Shown one piece after another: positions 43,194 through 51,859 of a stretch of 64,000 bases of DNA. The translations under genes and the position numbers were made by a program. The notes under the pieces were generated by a model. It was not told the DNA's origin, searched no databases, and was given only the letters and a program-made list of their open reading frames with translations. Position 1 is the first letter of the stretch. Every line of letters starts with the position of its first letter. The stretch comes from Amycolatopsis oliviviridis. Lineage in GTDB: Bacteria > Actinomycetota > Actinomycetes > Mycobacteriales > Pseudonocardiaceae. Location of the stretch: the NCBI RefSeq assembly GCF_014654365.1, contig NZ_BNAY01000004.1:692389-756388 (forward strand). Direction: 5' to 3'.

Positions 43194-44038
43194 TCACGGC
43201 TCTCCTCGCCCAGGCGCCGGACGTCTCCGCCGGGATCACCACCGGCGAGACGATCGCGTTCTGGGTGCTCGGCCCGCTCGCGCTGCTCGGCGGACTCGGC
43301 ATGATCTTCTCCCGCAACGCCGTGCACTCGGCGCTGTGGCTGGTCCTCACGATGCTGTGCCTCGGCGCGCTGTACATGATCCAGCAGGCGCCGTTCCTCG
43401 GCTTCACGCAGATCATCGTCTACACCGGCGCGATCATGATGCTGTTCCTGTTCGTGCTGATGCTGGTCGGCCGGGAGAGCTCGGACTCGGTCGTGGAAGT
43501 ACTGCGCGGGCAGCGGGTCATGGCGACCCTGCTCGGCATCGGCGTCGGCGGGCTGCTCGCCGCGGGTCTCGCCCGCGCGCTGGCCAACGTCACCCCGGCG
43601 CTGCCGCGCGACCCGGCGAACCTCGACGGCGGCGGCCCCGGCGGGCTGGGACGGCTGATCTTCACCAAGTACCTGTTCCCGTTCGAGCTCACCTCGGCGC
43701 TGCTGATCACCGCCGCGCTCGGCGCGATGGTGCTCGCGTTCACGGACAGGCACGCCAAGGGCGGCAAGAAGTCGCAGAAGGAACTCGTCGTCGACCGGTT
43801 CACCGGCAAGCACGACCGGCCTTCGCCGCTGCCCGGCCCGGGTGTCTTCGCCACCGCCAACTCGGTCGCCACCCCGGCGCTGCTGCCGGACGGTTCGATC
43901 GCGCCGGAGTCGCTCTCGGAGATCATCGAGTCGACTTCGGCCTCGCAGCTGGAAAACGAGCGCAAGCAGGTGACCGGTTCGGAACCGGGCCCGGACGCGC
44001 ACGCGCTCGTGGGCAAGAAAGAAGGGGACGAGGAATGA
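43190..44038 (+). CDS. nuoJ: NADH-quinone oxidoreductase subunit J
   Basis: A 282-residue membrane subunit with five helices. IVYTGAIMMLFLFVLMLVG is the conserved third helix that carries the pi-bulge in known structures. Compared with about 165-200 residues in many bacteria, it has a ~100-residue hydrophilic C-terminal tail ending GKKEGDEE. ATGA couples it to nuoK. Confidence 0.94.
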   Translation: MITALLAQAPDVSAGITTGETIAFWVLGPLALLGGLGMIFSRNAVHSALWLVLTMLCLGALYMIQQAPFLGFTQIIVYTGAIMMLFLFVLMLVGRESSDSVVEVLRGQRVMATLLGIGVGGLLAAGLARALANVTPALPRDPANLDGGGPGGLGRLIFTKYLFPFELTSALLITAALGAMVLAFTDRHAKGGKKSQKELVVDRFTGKHDRPSPLPGPGVFATANSVATPALLPDGSIAPESLSEIIESTSASQLENERKQVTGSEPGPDAHALVGKKEGDEE

Positions 44039-44334
44039 CCCCGACGTACTACCTGCTCCTGTCCGCGCTGCTGTTCGCCATCGGCGCGGTCGGGGTGCTG
44101 GTGCGCCGCAACGCGATCGTCGTGTTCATGTGCATCGAGCTGATGCTGAACGCGGCGAACCTGTCCCTGGTCACGTTCGCCCGGATCAACGGGTCGCTCG
44201 ACGGTCAGGTGATGGCGTTCTTCGTGATGGTCGTCGCCGCCGCGGAGGTCGTGGTGGGGCTCGCGATCATCATGGCGATCTTCCGCACCCGGCGCTCGGC
44301 CTCGGTCGACGACACCAACCTGCTGAAGTACTAG
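44035..44334 (+). CDS. nuoK: NADH-quinone oxidoreductase subunit K
   Basis: A 99-residue protein, standard length, with three membrane helices. The proton-channel glutamates lie in FMCIELMLNAANL and FFVMVVAAAEVVVGLAI. ATG 44035 overlaps nuoJ. AGGAG at 44333-44337 lies between its stop and the nuoL start. Confidence 0.96.
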   Translation: MTPTYYLLLSALLFAIGAVGVLVRRNAIVVFMCIELMLNAANLSLVTFARINGSLDGQVMAFFVMVVAAAEVVVGLAIIMAIFRTRRSASVDDTNLLKY

Positions 44335-44344
44335 GAGCACCGAG

Positions 44345-46243
44345 TTGACCGCATCATCGTGGCTGCTGGTGGCCTTCCCTGCCCTCGGCGCCCTCATCCT
44401 TCTGCTGGCCGGTAAACGAGCGCGGGGCTGGGGACACCTCCTCGGCAGTGCGACCGTCTCACTGTCCTTTGTGTACGGCCTGATCCTCTTCTTCACCGCC
44501 GACACGAAGGCCACCGCGGACGTCAAGCTGTTCTCGTGGATCCCGGTTTCGGCGCTGCAGGTCGACTTCGGGCTCCGGATCGACGCGCTTTCGCTGACGT
44601 TCGTGCTGCTGATCACCGGCGTCGGCATGCTGATCCACTTCTACTCGATCGGCTACATGGCCGAGGACCGTGACCGTTCGCGGTTCTTCGCCTATCTCAA
44701 CCTGTTCGTCGCCTCGATGCTGATCCTGGTGCTGGGCAACAGCTTCGTGACGCTGTACCTCGGCTGGGAAGGTGTCGGCCTCGCGTCGTACCTGCTCATC
44801 GGCTGGTACCAGGACCGCCCGTCCGCGGCCACCGCCGCGAAGAAGGCGTTCCTGATGAACCGCGTCGGTGACGTCGGGCTCGCGCTGGCGATCTTCCTGA
44901 TGTTCAAGTACGTCGGGAGCACCGGCTACGCCGAGGTCTTCGGCGCGATCGACCAGATCCCGACCGGCGCGATCACCGCCATCGCGATCCTGCTGCTGCT
45001 GGGCGCCTGCGGTAAGTCCGGTCAGTTCCCGCTGCAGGCATGGCTCCCGGACGCGATGGAGGGCCCGACCCCGGTCTCGGCCCTCATCCACGCCGCGACG
45101 ATGGTCACCGCCGGCGTCTACCTGGTCGCCCGCGCGCACGAGATCTTCAACGCCACCCCGGACGGCCGCCTGATCGTCACCCTCGTCGGCACGGTCACGC
45201 TGCTGATCGGGTGCATCATCGGTTGCGCCTACGACGACATCAAGAAGGTCCTGGCGTACTCCACGGTCAGCCAGATCGGTTACATGATGCTCGCCGTCGG
45301 CCTCGGGCCGATCGCCTACGCGCTCGGCATCATGCACCTGGTGGCGCACGGTTTCTTCAAGGCCGGGCTGTTCCTCGGGGCCGGTTCGGTCATGCACGCC
45401 ATGAACGACGAGGTCGACATGCGGAAGTACGGCGGGCTGCGCAAGCACCTGCCGGTCACCTTCTGGACCTTCACCCTCGGCTACCTCGCGCTGATCGGCA
45501 TCCCGCCGCTTTCGGGCTTCTTCACCAAGGACGCGATCATCGAAGCGGCGCTGAGCCAGGGCGGCTGGCGCGGCTGGGTGATGGGCGGCGCGGCACTGCT
45601 CGGCGCCGGGCTCACCGCGTTCTACATGACCCGCCTGATGGTGATGACCTTCTTCGGCAAGGAACGCTGGAAGGAGATCAAGTCCAGCGACGGCCGCGAC
45701 TTCCACCCGCACGAATCGCCCGCGGTGATGAAGTGGCCGATGATCGTCCTGGCCGTCGGCTCGCTCGGCGCCGGCGCGTTCTTCGCCCTCGGAGACCGGT
45801 TCGCCGAATGGCTTTCGCCGGTGGTCGGTCCGCTCGAAGAGGGTGGCCACAGCGTCATCCCGCACGCGCTGGTCCCGATCCTCACCGTGGCGCTGTCCGT
45901 GCTCGGCGCGGTGGCGGCGTGGCTGTTCGTCGGCCGCAAGGACGTTCCGGTCGAGCGTCCCGAGCGGGTCTCCGCCGTGGTCAAGGCCGCGCGCAACGAT
46001 CTCTACGGCAACACCCTGAACGAGACGCTGGTCGCCCGTCCGGGCACCTGGCTCGCCCGTGCCCTGGTCTACGTGGACAACCGCGGGGTCGACGGCGCGG
46101 TCAACGGCCTCGCCGCCGGGCTCGGCGGCGGATCCGGGCGCCTGCGCCGCCTGCAGACCGGCTTCGTCCGCTCGTACGCACTGTCCATGCTGGGCGGCAC
46201 ATTCCTGCTTCTGGCGGCACTCCTGCTGGTGAGGTTCTCCTGA
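44345..46243 (+). CDS. nuoL: NADH-quinone oxidoreductase subunit L
   Basis: A 632-residue antiporter-like proton pump with about 16 helices and the long lateral helix near the C-terminus. Proton-path residues appear in YLGWEGVGLASYLLIGWY (glutamate), GACGKSGQFPLQAWLPDAMEGP (lysine) and LIHAATMVTAGVYLV. The start codon is TTG 44345, supported by AGGAG 8 bases upstream and by no better alternative. TGATG joins it to nuoM. Confidence 0.96.
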   Translation: MTASSWLLVAFPALGALILLLAGKRARGWGHLLGSATVSLSFVYGLILFFTADTKATADVKLFSWIPVSALQVDFGLRIDALSLTFVLLITGVGMLIHFYSIGYMAEDRDRSRFFAYLNLFVASMLILVLGNSFVTLYLGWEGVGLASYLLIGWYQDRPSAATAAKKAFLMNRVGDVGLALAIFLMFKYVGSTGYAEVFGAIDQIPTGAITAIAILLLLGACGKSGQFPLQAWLPDAMEGPTPVSALIHAATMVTAGVYLVARAHEIFNATPDGRLIVTLVGTVTLLIGCIIGCAYDDIKKVLAYSTVSQIGYMMLAVGLGPIAYALGIMHLVAHGFFKAGLFLGAGSVMHAMNDEVDMRKYGGLRKHLPVTFWTFTLGYLALIGIPPLSGFFTKDAIIEAALSQGGWRGWVMGGAALLGAGLTAFYMTRLMVMTFFGKERWKEIKSSDGRDFHPHESPAVMKWPMIVLAVGSLGAGAFFALGDRFAEWLSPVVGPLEEGGHSVIPHALVPILTVALSVLGAVAAWLFVGRKDVPVERPERVSAVVKAARNDLYGNTLNETLVARPGTWLARALVYVDNRGVDGAVNGLAAGLGGGSGRLRRLQTGFVRSYALSMLGGTFLLLAALLLVRFS

Positions 46244-47793
46244 TGACCTGGGTTCTCGCATCCATCCTGCTGCCGCTGCTCGGTGCGGCGGTCGTCGCCG
46301 GGATGAAGAAAAACGACCGCCTGGCGACGCTCACCGCGCTCGTGGTGTCCCTCCTGACGTTCCTGCTGGTGATCCCGATGTGGGCGAGCTACACGCCCAG
46401 CGGGGACCGGATCCAGCAGAAGACGTCGATGGACTGGATCCCGAACTTCGGCATCCACATCTCGTTCGGCATCGACGGCATCGCGCTGGTGATGATCGCG
46501 GTCATCGGCCTGCTGGTGCCGATCGTGGTCGGCGCGCTGGGCCTGACCGACAAGCTCCCGGCCGGGCGCTCGGCGGGCGGGTTCCTCTCGCTGATCCTGG
46601 TGCAGGAGGCGCTGACCATCGCGGTGTTCGCCGCGACCGACGTCTTCCTGTTCTACGTGCTGTTCGAGATCATGCTGATCCCGATGTACTTCCTGATCGG
46701 CGGCTACGGCGGCGCGAACCGGCAGTACGCGGCGGTCAAGTTCTTCCTGTACTCGTTCCTCGGCGGCCTGATCATGCTGGCCTCGGCGATCGGGGCGTAC
46801 TCGCTGGCGTCGGACAAGCTCGGCAAGGGCACCTTCGACTGGGAAACCCTCGTCACCGTCGTCCGCGACGCCCCGCTGGGCACGCAGATCTGGCTGTTCC
46901 TCGGGTTCTTCCTCGCGTTCGCGATCAAGGCCCCTTTGGTGCCGTTCCACACCTGGCTGCCGGACGCCGCGGGCCAGGCGCCCATCGGCGTCGCGGTCCT
47001 GCTGGTCGGCGTGCTGGACAAGGTCGGCACGTTCGGGTTCCTGCGCTACTGCCTCCCGATGTTCCCCGACGCCAGCAAGGAACTCGCGCCGTGGGTGCTG
47101 GTGCTCGCCGTCGCGGGTGTCCTCTACGGCTCGATCCTCGCGGCCGGGCAGCGCGACATGAAGCGGTTCATCGCCTACGTGTCGATCGCCCACTTCGGGT
47201 TCATCGCGCTCGGCATCTTCTCCTTCAACGAGCAGGCGATGGTCGGCTCGGTGTCGTACATGCTGAACCACAGCCTCGCCACCGGCATGCTGATCGTGGT
47301 CGTCGGCCTGATCGTGATGCGCGGCGGATCCACCCGGATCTCCGACTACGGCGGCATGGCGAAGGTGACTCCGCTGCTCGGCGGGATGCTCCTCATCGCC
47401 GGTCTGTCCACGTTGTCCCTGCCCGGCACGAACTCCTTCATCAGTGAGTTCCTGGTGCTGCTGGGGTCCTTTGTGGACTATCCGGTGTACACGATCATCG
47501 CGACGGTCGGCATGGTGCTGGCCGCGGCGTACGTGCTCTGGCTCTACCAGCGCGTCATGCAGGGCCCCGTCCGCGGTGACGCCCTGGTCGGCGCCGGTGG
47601 CGGACCCGGCACGGCCATCGCTCCGGAACTCGGGGCGAAGAAGACCATCAAGGACCTCGGCGGCAAGGAGATCGCGATCCTGGCGCCGATGGTCGTGCTG
47701 ATCATCGCGCTCGGGTTCTATCCGAAGCCGGTGCTCGACACGATCACCCCGTCGGTGCAGGCGACGATGTCGTCCGTACAGGGAGGCAAGTAA
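46243..47793 (+). CDS. nuoM: NADH-quinone oxidoreductase subunit M
   Basis: A 516-residue antiporter-like subunit with 14 helices. FYVLFEIMLIPMYFLIGGYGG carries the channel glutamate. IKAPLVPFHTWLPDAAGQAPIG and YVSIAHFGFIALGIF are family signatures. ATG 46243 overlaps the nuoL stop by one base. The C-terminal region near GAGGGPGTAIAPE is a small insertion seen in actinobacteria. nuoN follows after 2 bases. Confidence 0.96.
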   Translation: MTWVLASILLPLLGAAVVAGMKKNDRLATLTALVVSLLTFLLVIPMWASYTPSGDRIQQKTSMDWIPNFGIHISFGIDGIALVMIAVIGLLVPIVVGALGLTDKLPAGRSAGGFLSLILVQEALTIAVFAATDVFLFYVLFEIMLIPMYFLIGGYGGANRQYAAVKFFLYSFLGGLIMLASAIGAYSLASDKLGKGTFDWETLVTVVRDAPLGTQIWLFLGFFLAFAIKAPLVPFHTWLPDAAGQAPIGVAVLLVGVLDKVGTFGFLRYCLPMFPDASKELAPWVLVLAVAGVLYGSILAAGQRDMKRFIAYVSIAHFGFIALGIFSFNEQAMVGSVSYMLNHSLATGMLIVVVGLIVMRGGSTRISDYGGMAKVTPLLGGMLLIAGLSTLSLPGTNSFISEFLVLLGSFVDYPVYTIIATVGMVLAAAYVLWLYQRVMQGPVRGDALVGAGGGPGTAIAPELGAKKTIKDLGGKEIAILAPMVVLIIALGFYPKPVLDTITPSVQATMSSVQGGK

Positions 47794-47795
47794 CA

Positions 47796-49361
47796 GTGCA
47801 CTTCTTGACTCAGGCGCCACAGGTTCAGGTGCCGTCGATCGACTACTTCGCCGTCACGCCGATCCTGATCATCCTCGGGGCCGCGTGTGTCAGCGTGCTG
47901 TTCGAAGCCTTCCTGCCCAAGCACATGCGGTGGCCGTCGCAGGTCTTCCTGTCCCTGGTCGGGATCGGGGCGGCCGGTGTCTTCCTCGTCTGGTACGCCA
48001 GTTCGTCGGCGCCCAAGAACGGTGTCACGACCTTCAGTGGCTCGATCGCCGTCGACCGGCCGTCGCTGTTCCTGTGGGGCACGCTGCTGGCGCTGGCGCT
48101 GGGCGCGCTGCTGCTGATCGCGGACCGTTCGGTCGAGCCGGGCGGCGCGTTCGTCGCGCAGGCCGGTATCCGCCCGGGCACCATCCAGGACCGCGCGCAG
48201 GTCGGCACCACCGGCATGCAGACCGAGGTCTTCCCGCTGACGCTGTTCGCGCTCGGCGGCATGATGGCGTTCGTCGCGGCCAACGACCTGCTGACCATGT
48301 TCATCGCGCTCGAAGTGCTGAGCCTGCCGCTGTACCTGATGTGCGGTCTCGCCCGGCGCCGCCGCCTGCTCTCGCAGGAAGCCGCGGTCAAGTACTTCCT
48401 GCTCGGCGCGTTCTCGTCGGCGTTCTTCCTCTACGGTCTCGCGCTGCTCTACGGCTACGCGAACTCCGTGAAGCTGTCGGACATCGCCAACGCGGCCGCC
48501 GGTTCGGACCGGTCGGACACGCTGCTGTTCGCCGGGCTCGGGCTGCTCGCGGTCGGCCTGCTGTTCAAGGGCTCGGTCGGCCCGTTCCACACCTGGACCC
48601 CGGACGTCTACCAGGGCGCGCCGACCCCGGTCACCGCGTTCATGGGTGCCTGCACCAAGGTCGCCGCGTTCGGCGGGATCCTGCGGGTGTTCTCGGTGGC
48701 GTTCGAGTCGACCAGCTGGGAATGGCGCGGCGTGCTCTGGGGCGTCGCGATCCTCTCGATGCTGATCGGGGCGGTACTCGGCCTGACGCAGACCGACGTG
48801 AAACGCATGATCGCCTACTCGTCCATCGCGCACGCCGGGTTCCTGCTCATCGGTGCGATCACGATGACCGAGGAAGGCCTGTCGAGCACGCTGTTCTACC
48901 TGCTGGCCTACGGCTTCACCACGCTCGCCGCGTTCGGTGTCGTGTCGCTAGTGCGGGACTCGAACGGTGAGGCGACGCACCTGTCCGCCTGGGCAGGGCT
49001 GGCGAAACGGTCCCCGGTGCTGGCGGGGGTGTTCACGTTCCTGCTGCTCGCGCTGGCCGGTATCCCGCTGACCAGTGGGTTTGTCGGCAAGTTCGTGGTG
49101 TTCTCGGCGGCCCTGTCCGACGGGATGGCGCCGCTGGTCGTCGTCGCCCTGATCTTCAGCGCCGTCGCCGCGTTCTTCTACCTGCGCGTGATCGTGCTGA
49201 TGTACTTCTCCGAGCCGGCTCCCGACGGCCCGACCGTCACCGTGCCCGGCGCGTTCACCACGACGGCGATCACGCTCGGCGTCATCGTCACGCTGGTGCT
49301 CGGCCTGATCCCGGCGTTCGCCCTCGACTGGGCGGGCTCCGGCGGTTTCGCCCTCAAGTAG
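47796..49361 (+). CDS. nuoN: NADH-quinone oxidoreductase subunit N
   Basis: A 521-residue antiporter-like subunit with 14 helices: MFIALEVLSLPLYLMCGLA (channel glutamate), LLFKGSVGPFHTWTPDVYQG and MIAYSSIAHAGFLLIGAI. It ends the complete nuoA-N set, all on one strand in canonical order, with no gap over about 170 bases. A C-rich hairpin terminator follows 14 bases after the stop. Confidence 0.96.
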   Translation: MHFLTQAPQVQVPSIDYFAVTPILIILGAACVSVLFEAFLPKHMRWPSQVFLSLVGIGAAGVFLVWYASSSAPKNGVTTFSGSIAVDRPSLFLWGTLLALALGALLLIADRSVEPGGAFVAQAGIRPGTIQDRAQVGTTGMQTEVFPLTLFALGGMMAFVAANDLLTMFIALEVLSLPLYLMCGLARRRRLLSQEAAVKYFLLGAFSSAFFLYGLALLYGYANSVKLSDIANAAAGSDRSDTLLFAGLGLLAVGLLFKGSVGPFHTWTPDVYQGAPTPVTAFMGACTKVAAFGGILRVFSVAFESTSWEWRGVLWGVAILSMLIGAVLGLTQTDVKRMIAYSSIAHAGFLLIGAITMTEEGLSSTLFYLLAYGFTTLAAFGVVSLVRDSNGEATHLSAWAGLAKRSPVLAGVFTFLLLALAGIPLTSGFVGKFVVFSAALSDGMAPLVVVALIFSAVAAFFYLRVIVLMYFSEPAPDGPTVTVPGAFTTTAITLGVIVTLVLGLIPAFALDWAGSGGFALK

Positions 49362-49374
49362 TCCTGTTGTCGCG

Positions 49375-49406
49375 AAAGGCCCCCTCGCTGTCGTGAGGGG
49401 GCCTTT
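49375..49406 (+). terminator. Terminator of the nuo operon
   Basis: Arms AAAGGCCCCCTC (49375-49386) and GAGGGGGCCTTT (49395-49406) with an 8-base loop, followed by TTCG, give an intrinsic-type terminator directly after nuoN. Confidence 0.88.
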
Positions 49407-49472
49407 TTCGTGTCAGAGGGCGTGTCAGAGCGCCGTCAGGGTGGTGTCAGGCCGGATCGCGATAGTTCCCTC

Positions 49473-50288
49473 ATGACCAAGACCAGCACCGCCTCGACCA
49501 CCACCTCCACCGCCGCCTGGGCCGGGATGCTCCCGGTCGAAGACACCCGGCTGGCCGTCACCGACACCGGTGGCCCCGGCATCCCGGTCGTCTACCTCAA
49601 CGGCCAGTTCGCGAACCAGGGCTACTGGCGCCGGATCCTCGCCGATCTGGGGCCGGACTTCCGCCACATCACCTTCGACGAGCGTGCGCGCGGCAAGTCC
49701 GGGCGTTCGGCCGACTACTCCTTCGAAGCCGCCGTCCGCGACGTCGACGCCGTCCTCGCGGCCCGGGGAGTGGAGAAGGCGGTCGTGGTGGGCTGGTCCT
49801 ACGGCGCGGTCGTCGCCGCGCACTGGACCGCCCGCAACCCGGAGCGGGCTCTCGGCACGGTCCTCGTCGATGGCGCCTTCCCGTACGACTGGCTCGACGA
49901 CGCCATGGAAGCGCGGATCCGGAAGCTGTTCAAGCGGCTGAACCTGGTCATGCCGCTGCTGCGCCCGACCGGCCTGGCGCCGCGCATGTCCGCCGCGGAG
50001 CAGGCGGAAAGCAACATCGAACTCGGCAAACTCTCCCGGCAGTCCGAGCTGGGCCCAGTGCTCGACGGCATCACCGTGCAGACGCGGTACGTCGTCGCCT
50101 CGGGAACTTCCTTCGGCAGCAAGGGTGACGAGCAGGAGCAGATCCGGACCGGCCTCGACGCGGTGACCGAGCGCAACCCGAACATCAAGGTGAGCGCCAA
50201 GGTCGACAGCAACCACGGCGCGCTGCTGAAGAAGGACTTCGGCGCCATTTCGGCCGCGATCCGCGAAGTCGCCCATGCCGGGGAATGA
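49473..50288 (+). CDS. Alpha/beta hydrolase
   Basis: A 271-residue protein of the alpha/beta hydrolase fold. VVGWSYGAVVAAHW is the nucleophile elbow (serine in GWSYG), ERARGKSGRS lies after the oxyanion strand, and the catalytic histidine is probably in DSNHGALLKKDF. A threonine/serine-rich N-terminus (about 15 residues) precedes. ATG 49473 is preferred to the GTG at 49410, which would begin inside the region after the nuo terminator. Substrate unknown. The next gene's ATG lies 32 bases after its stop. Confidence 0.85.
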   Translation: MTKTSTASTTTSTAAWAGMLPVEDTRLAVTDTGGPGIPVVYLNGQFANQGYWRRILADLGPDFRHITFDERARGKSGRSADYSFEAAVRDVDAVLAARGVEKAVVVGWSYGAVVAAHWTARNPERALGTVLVDGAFPYDWLDDAMEARIRKLFKRLNLVMPLLRPTGLAPRMSAAEQAESNIELGKLSRQSELGPVLDGITVQTRYVVASGTSFGSKGDEQEQIRTGLDAVTERNPNIKVSAKVDSNHGALLKKDFGAISAAIREVAHAGE

Positions 50289-50320
50289 CTTGCCGGGGCG
50301 CATCGGGCAGGTTGCTGGCG

Positions 50321-51343
50321 ATGCCGAAACCGAAGCCCACACCCCAGGCGAGGGCCCTCGCCTGGGGACTTCGAGAGGCGCGCCGGGCGGTCGGACTGGC
50401 CGCCACCGAGGTGGCGGACAAACTGGCTTGGTCCCAGGCGACCATCAGCCGGATCGAGACCGGGGCGCGGGCGGCATCCGCCGAAGAGGTGTCGGCACTG
50501 CTCGCGATCTACCGGGTCACCGGTGAACGGCGAGACGCGCTGCTCGCGCTGTCTCGCGACATCGGGCCCTGGTGGTTCGGCGACGTGTCTCTTCAGAGGA
50601 AAGCCTTCGCATGCTACGAAAAGGAGGCCACCAGGATCGTCGAATTCGGAACCGTCCTCCTGCCCGGTCTGCTGCAAACCCCGTCTTATTCGAGAGCTGC
50701 GGACCTTCCCGTCGCGGCTGTCGAAGCGCGGAGGGAACGGCAGAAGATGCTGGGGCACAAGAAGTTCGTCGCCTACATCGACGAAGGGGCGCTGCACCGT
50801 CAGGTCGGCGGGTCGCGGGTGATGGCGAACCAGCTCCGGCATCTCGTCGCGATGACAGAGCGCCCCAATGTCGAACTGCGGGTGATCCCCTTCTCGGCCG
50901 GGGCACATCCCGGCGATGCCTATGTCCTGCTGGAATTCGGTGGCACGCGAGCGTTGGTGTACCAGGAAAGCCGGCGATACGGGCTGATCCTGCACCGGCC
51001 CGACGACGTCGAACCGTATCTGCAGTCCACAGTGGACGCGGTCGCGCTGGACCCCGCGCGATCGGTGCGGCTGATCGAGTCAGTGATCGAGGCCGGCCCG
51101 CAGTGCGGCGACTTTTTGCGCCAGGAGAACGGGTTCACCGGGCAGGACGGTGATGTACCGGTTCCGGGGCGAACCCGTCACGTGCATGGCCACCCGGCCT
51201 CCGTCGAGGTCCAGATACGTCAGGCCGTCGACGGCCTCGATGCGTCTGCCGCCGTCGGCGCGCTTGGCCGCGGCGAAGAACCCGACGCCGAAGTACGGCT
51301 GCTCGAAGACCTCGTCCAGCCGCCGCGCTTCCCGGCTTCGTGA
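50321..51343 (+). CDS. Scr1/DUF5753-type helix-turn-helix regulator, C-terminally extended
   Basis: A 340-residue protein. Residues about 8-75 are an XRE-type helix-turn-helix (ALAWGLREARRAVGLAATEVA, WSQATISRIETG), then the DUF5753 domain to about residue 260 (IGPWWFGDVSLQ, LLPGLLQTPSYSRA, VELRVIPFSAGAHPG). DUF5753 proteins usually stop near here, but this frame runs on for about 75 residues of low-information sequence antisense to espG (overlap 51080-51343). ATG 50321 is preferred; an upstream in-frame start at 50285 overlaps the hydrolase end. In actinomycetes such proteins occur beside small DUF397 or secretion genes. Confidence 0.85.
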   Translation: MPKPKPTPQARALAWGLREARRAVGLAATEVADKLAWSQATISRIETGARAASAEEVSALLAIYRVTGERRDALLALSRDIGPWWFGDVSLQRKAFACYEKEATRIVEFGTVLLPGLLQTPSYSRAADLPVAAVEARRERQKMLGHKKFVAYIDEGALHRQVGGSRVMANQLRHLVAMTERPNVELRVIPFSAGAHPGDAYVLLEFGGTRALVYQESRRYGLILHRPDDVEPYLQSTVDAVALDPARSVRLIESVIEAGPQCGDFLRQENGFTGQDGDVPVPGRTRHVHGHPASVEVQIRQAVDGLDASAAVGALGRGEEPDAEVRLLEDLVQPPRFPAS

Positions 51344-51832
51344 CTCGGGTTCGTCGTAGAGCTCGTTCCCCGCGCCGGGTTTGAAATCGTCCTGGGGCAG
51401 GGAAAACGGCGCGAACCGCGCCGGTGGGTACTCGGGCAGGTTCAGCACGAGCGCCGCCGCGCGATCGGCCGTCCGGACGCCTTTCAGCCACACCCGGCTT
51501 CCTTCGCAGATCGCGGTCACCGCGGCGCGCCCGCGCCCGGCGACGAGCACGCTGTACTGCTCCGCCTCCGTGCGAACCGTCGCGTAGTACTCGGAGTCCG
51601 GCCGGTCGAGGATGTGCAGGACGTCCTCGAAGTCGCTGGTCAGCCGCCTGCCCTCGGTGAACCCGAGCCCGCCGAGCTCCTCGAACGCGGCGTGGTCCTC
51701 GCCGGTGCGCGACGACGACGGGACATAACGCAGTCCGCCGGCGAAGATCAGATGCGGATCCCCGCAGCCGGCGTGACGGAACGCGGTCAACAAGGTGTCG
51801 AGCGTGATCTCGACCGGGCGCGCGAGCACCAC
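51080..51832 (-). CDS. espG: EspG-family ESX secretion-associated protein
   Basis: A 250-residue cytosolic protein. The N-terminus RPVEITLDTLLTAFRHAGCG and the C-terminal RVAMHVTGSPRNRYITVLPG followed by VAALRAGL match EspG, the chaperone that binds PPE proteins and keeps them soluble for type VII secretion. The PPE-like gene is next upstream on the same strand, 27 bases away. No EccC/EccB/EccD machinery is present in the window. Its last 264 bases are antisense to the DUF5753 gene; both frames look genuine up to that point. Confidence 0.88.
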   Translation of the reverse strand: MVLARPVEITLDTLLTAFRHAGCGDPHLIFAGGLRYVPSSSRTGEDHAAFEELGGLGFTEGRRLTSDFEDVLHILDRPDSEYYATVRTEAEQYSVLVAGRGRAAVTAICEGSRVWLKGVRTADRAAALVLNLPEYPPARFAPFSLPQDDFKPGAGNELYDEPESRSREARRLDEVFEQPYFGVGFFAAAKRADGGRRIEAVDGLTYLDLDGGRVAMHVTGSPRNRYITVLPGEPVLLAQKVAALRAGLDH

Positions 51833-51859
51833 GTGTCTCCCTCCCCTGGGACTGTGGTG

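Noticed and set aside
50285..50320. Upstream start for the DUF5753 regulator
   Set aside because: It overlaps the end of the hydrolase gene and adds 12 residues before the usual N-terminus; ATG 50321 is more typical.
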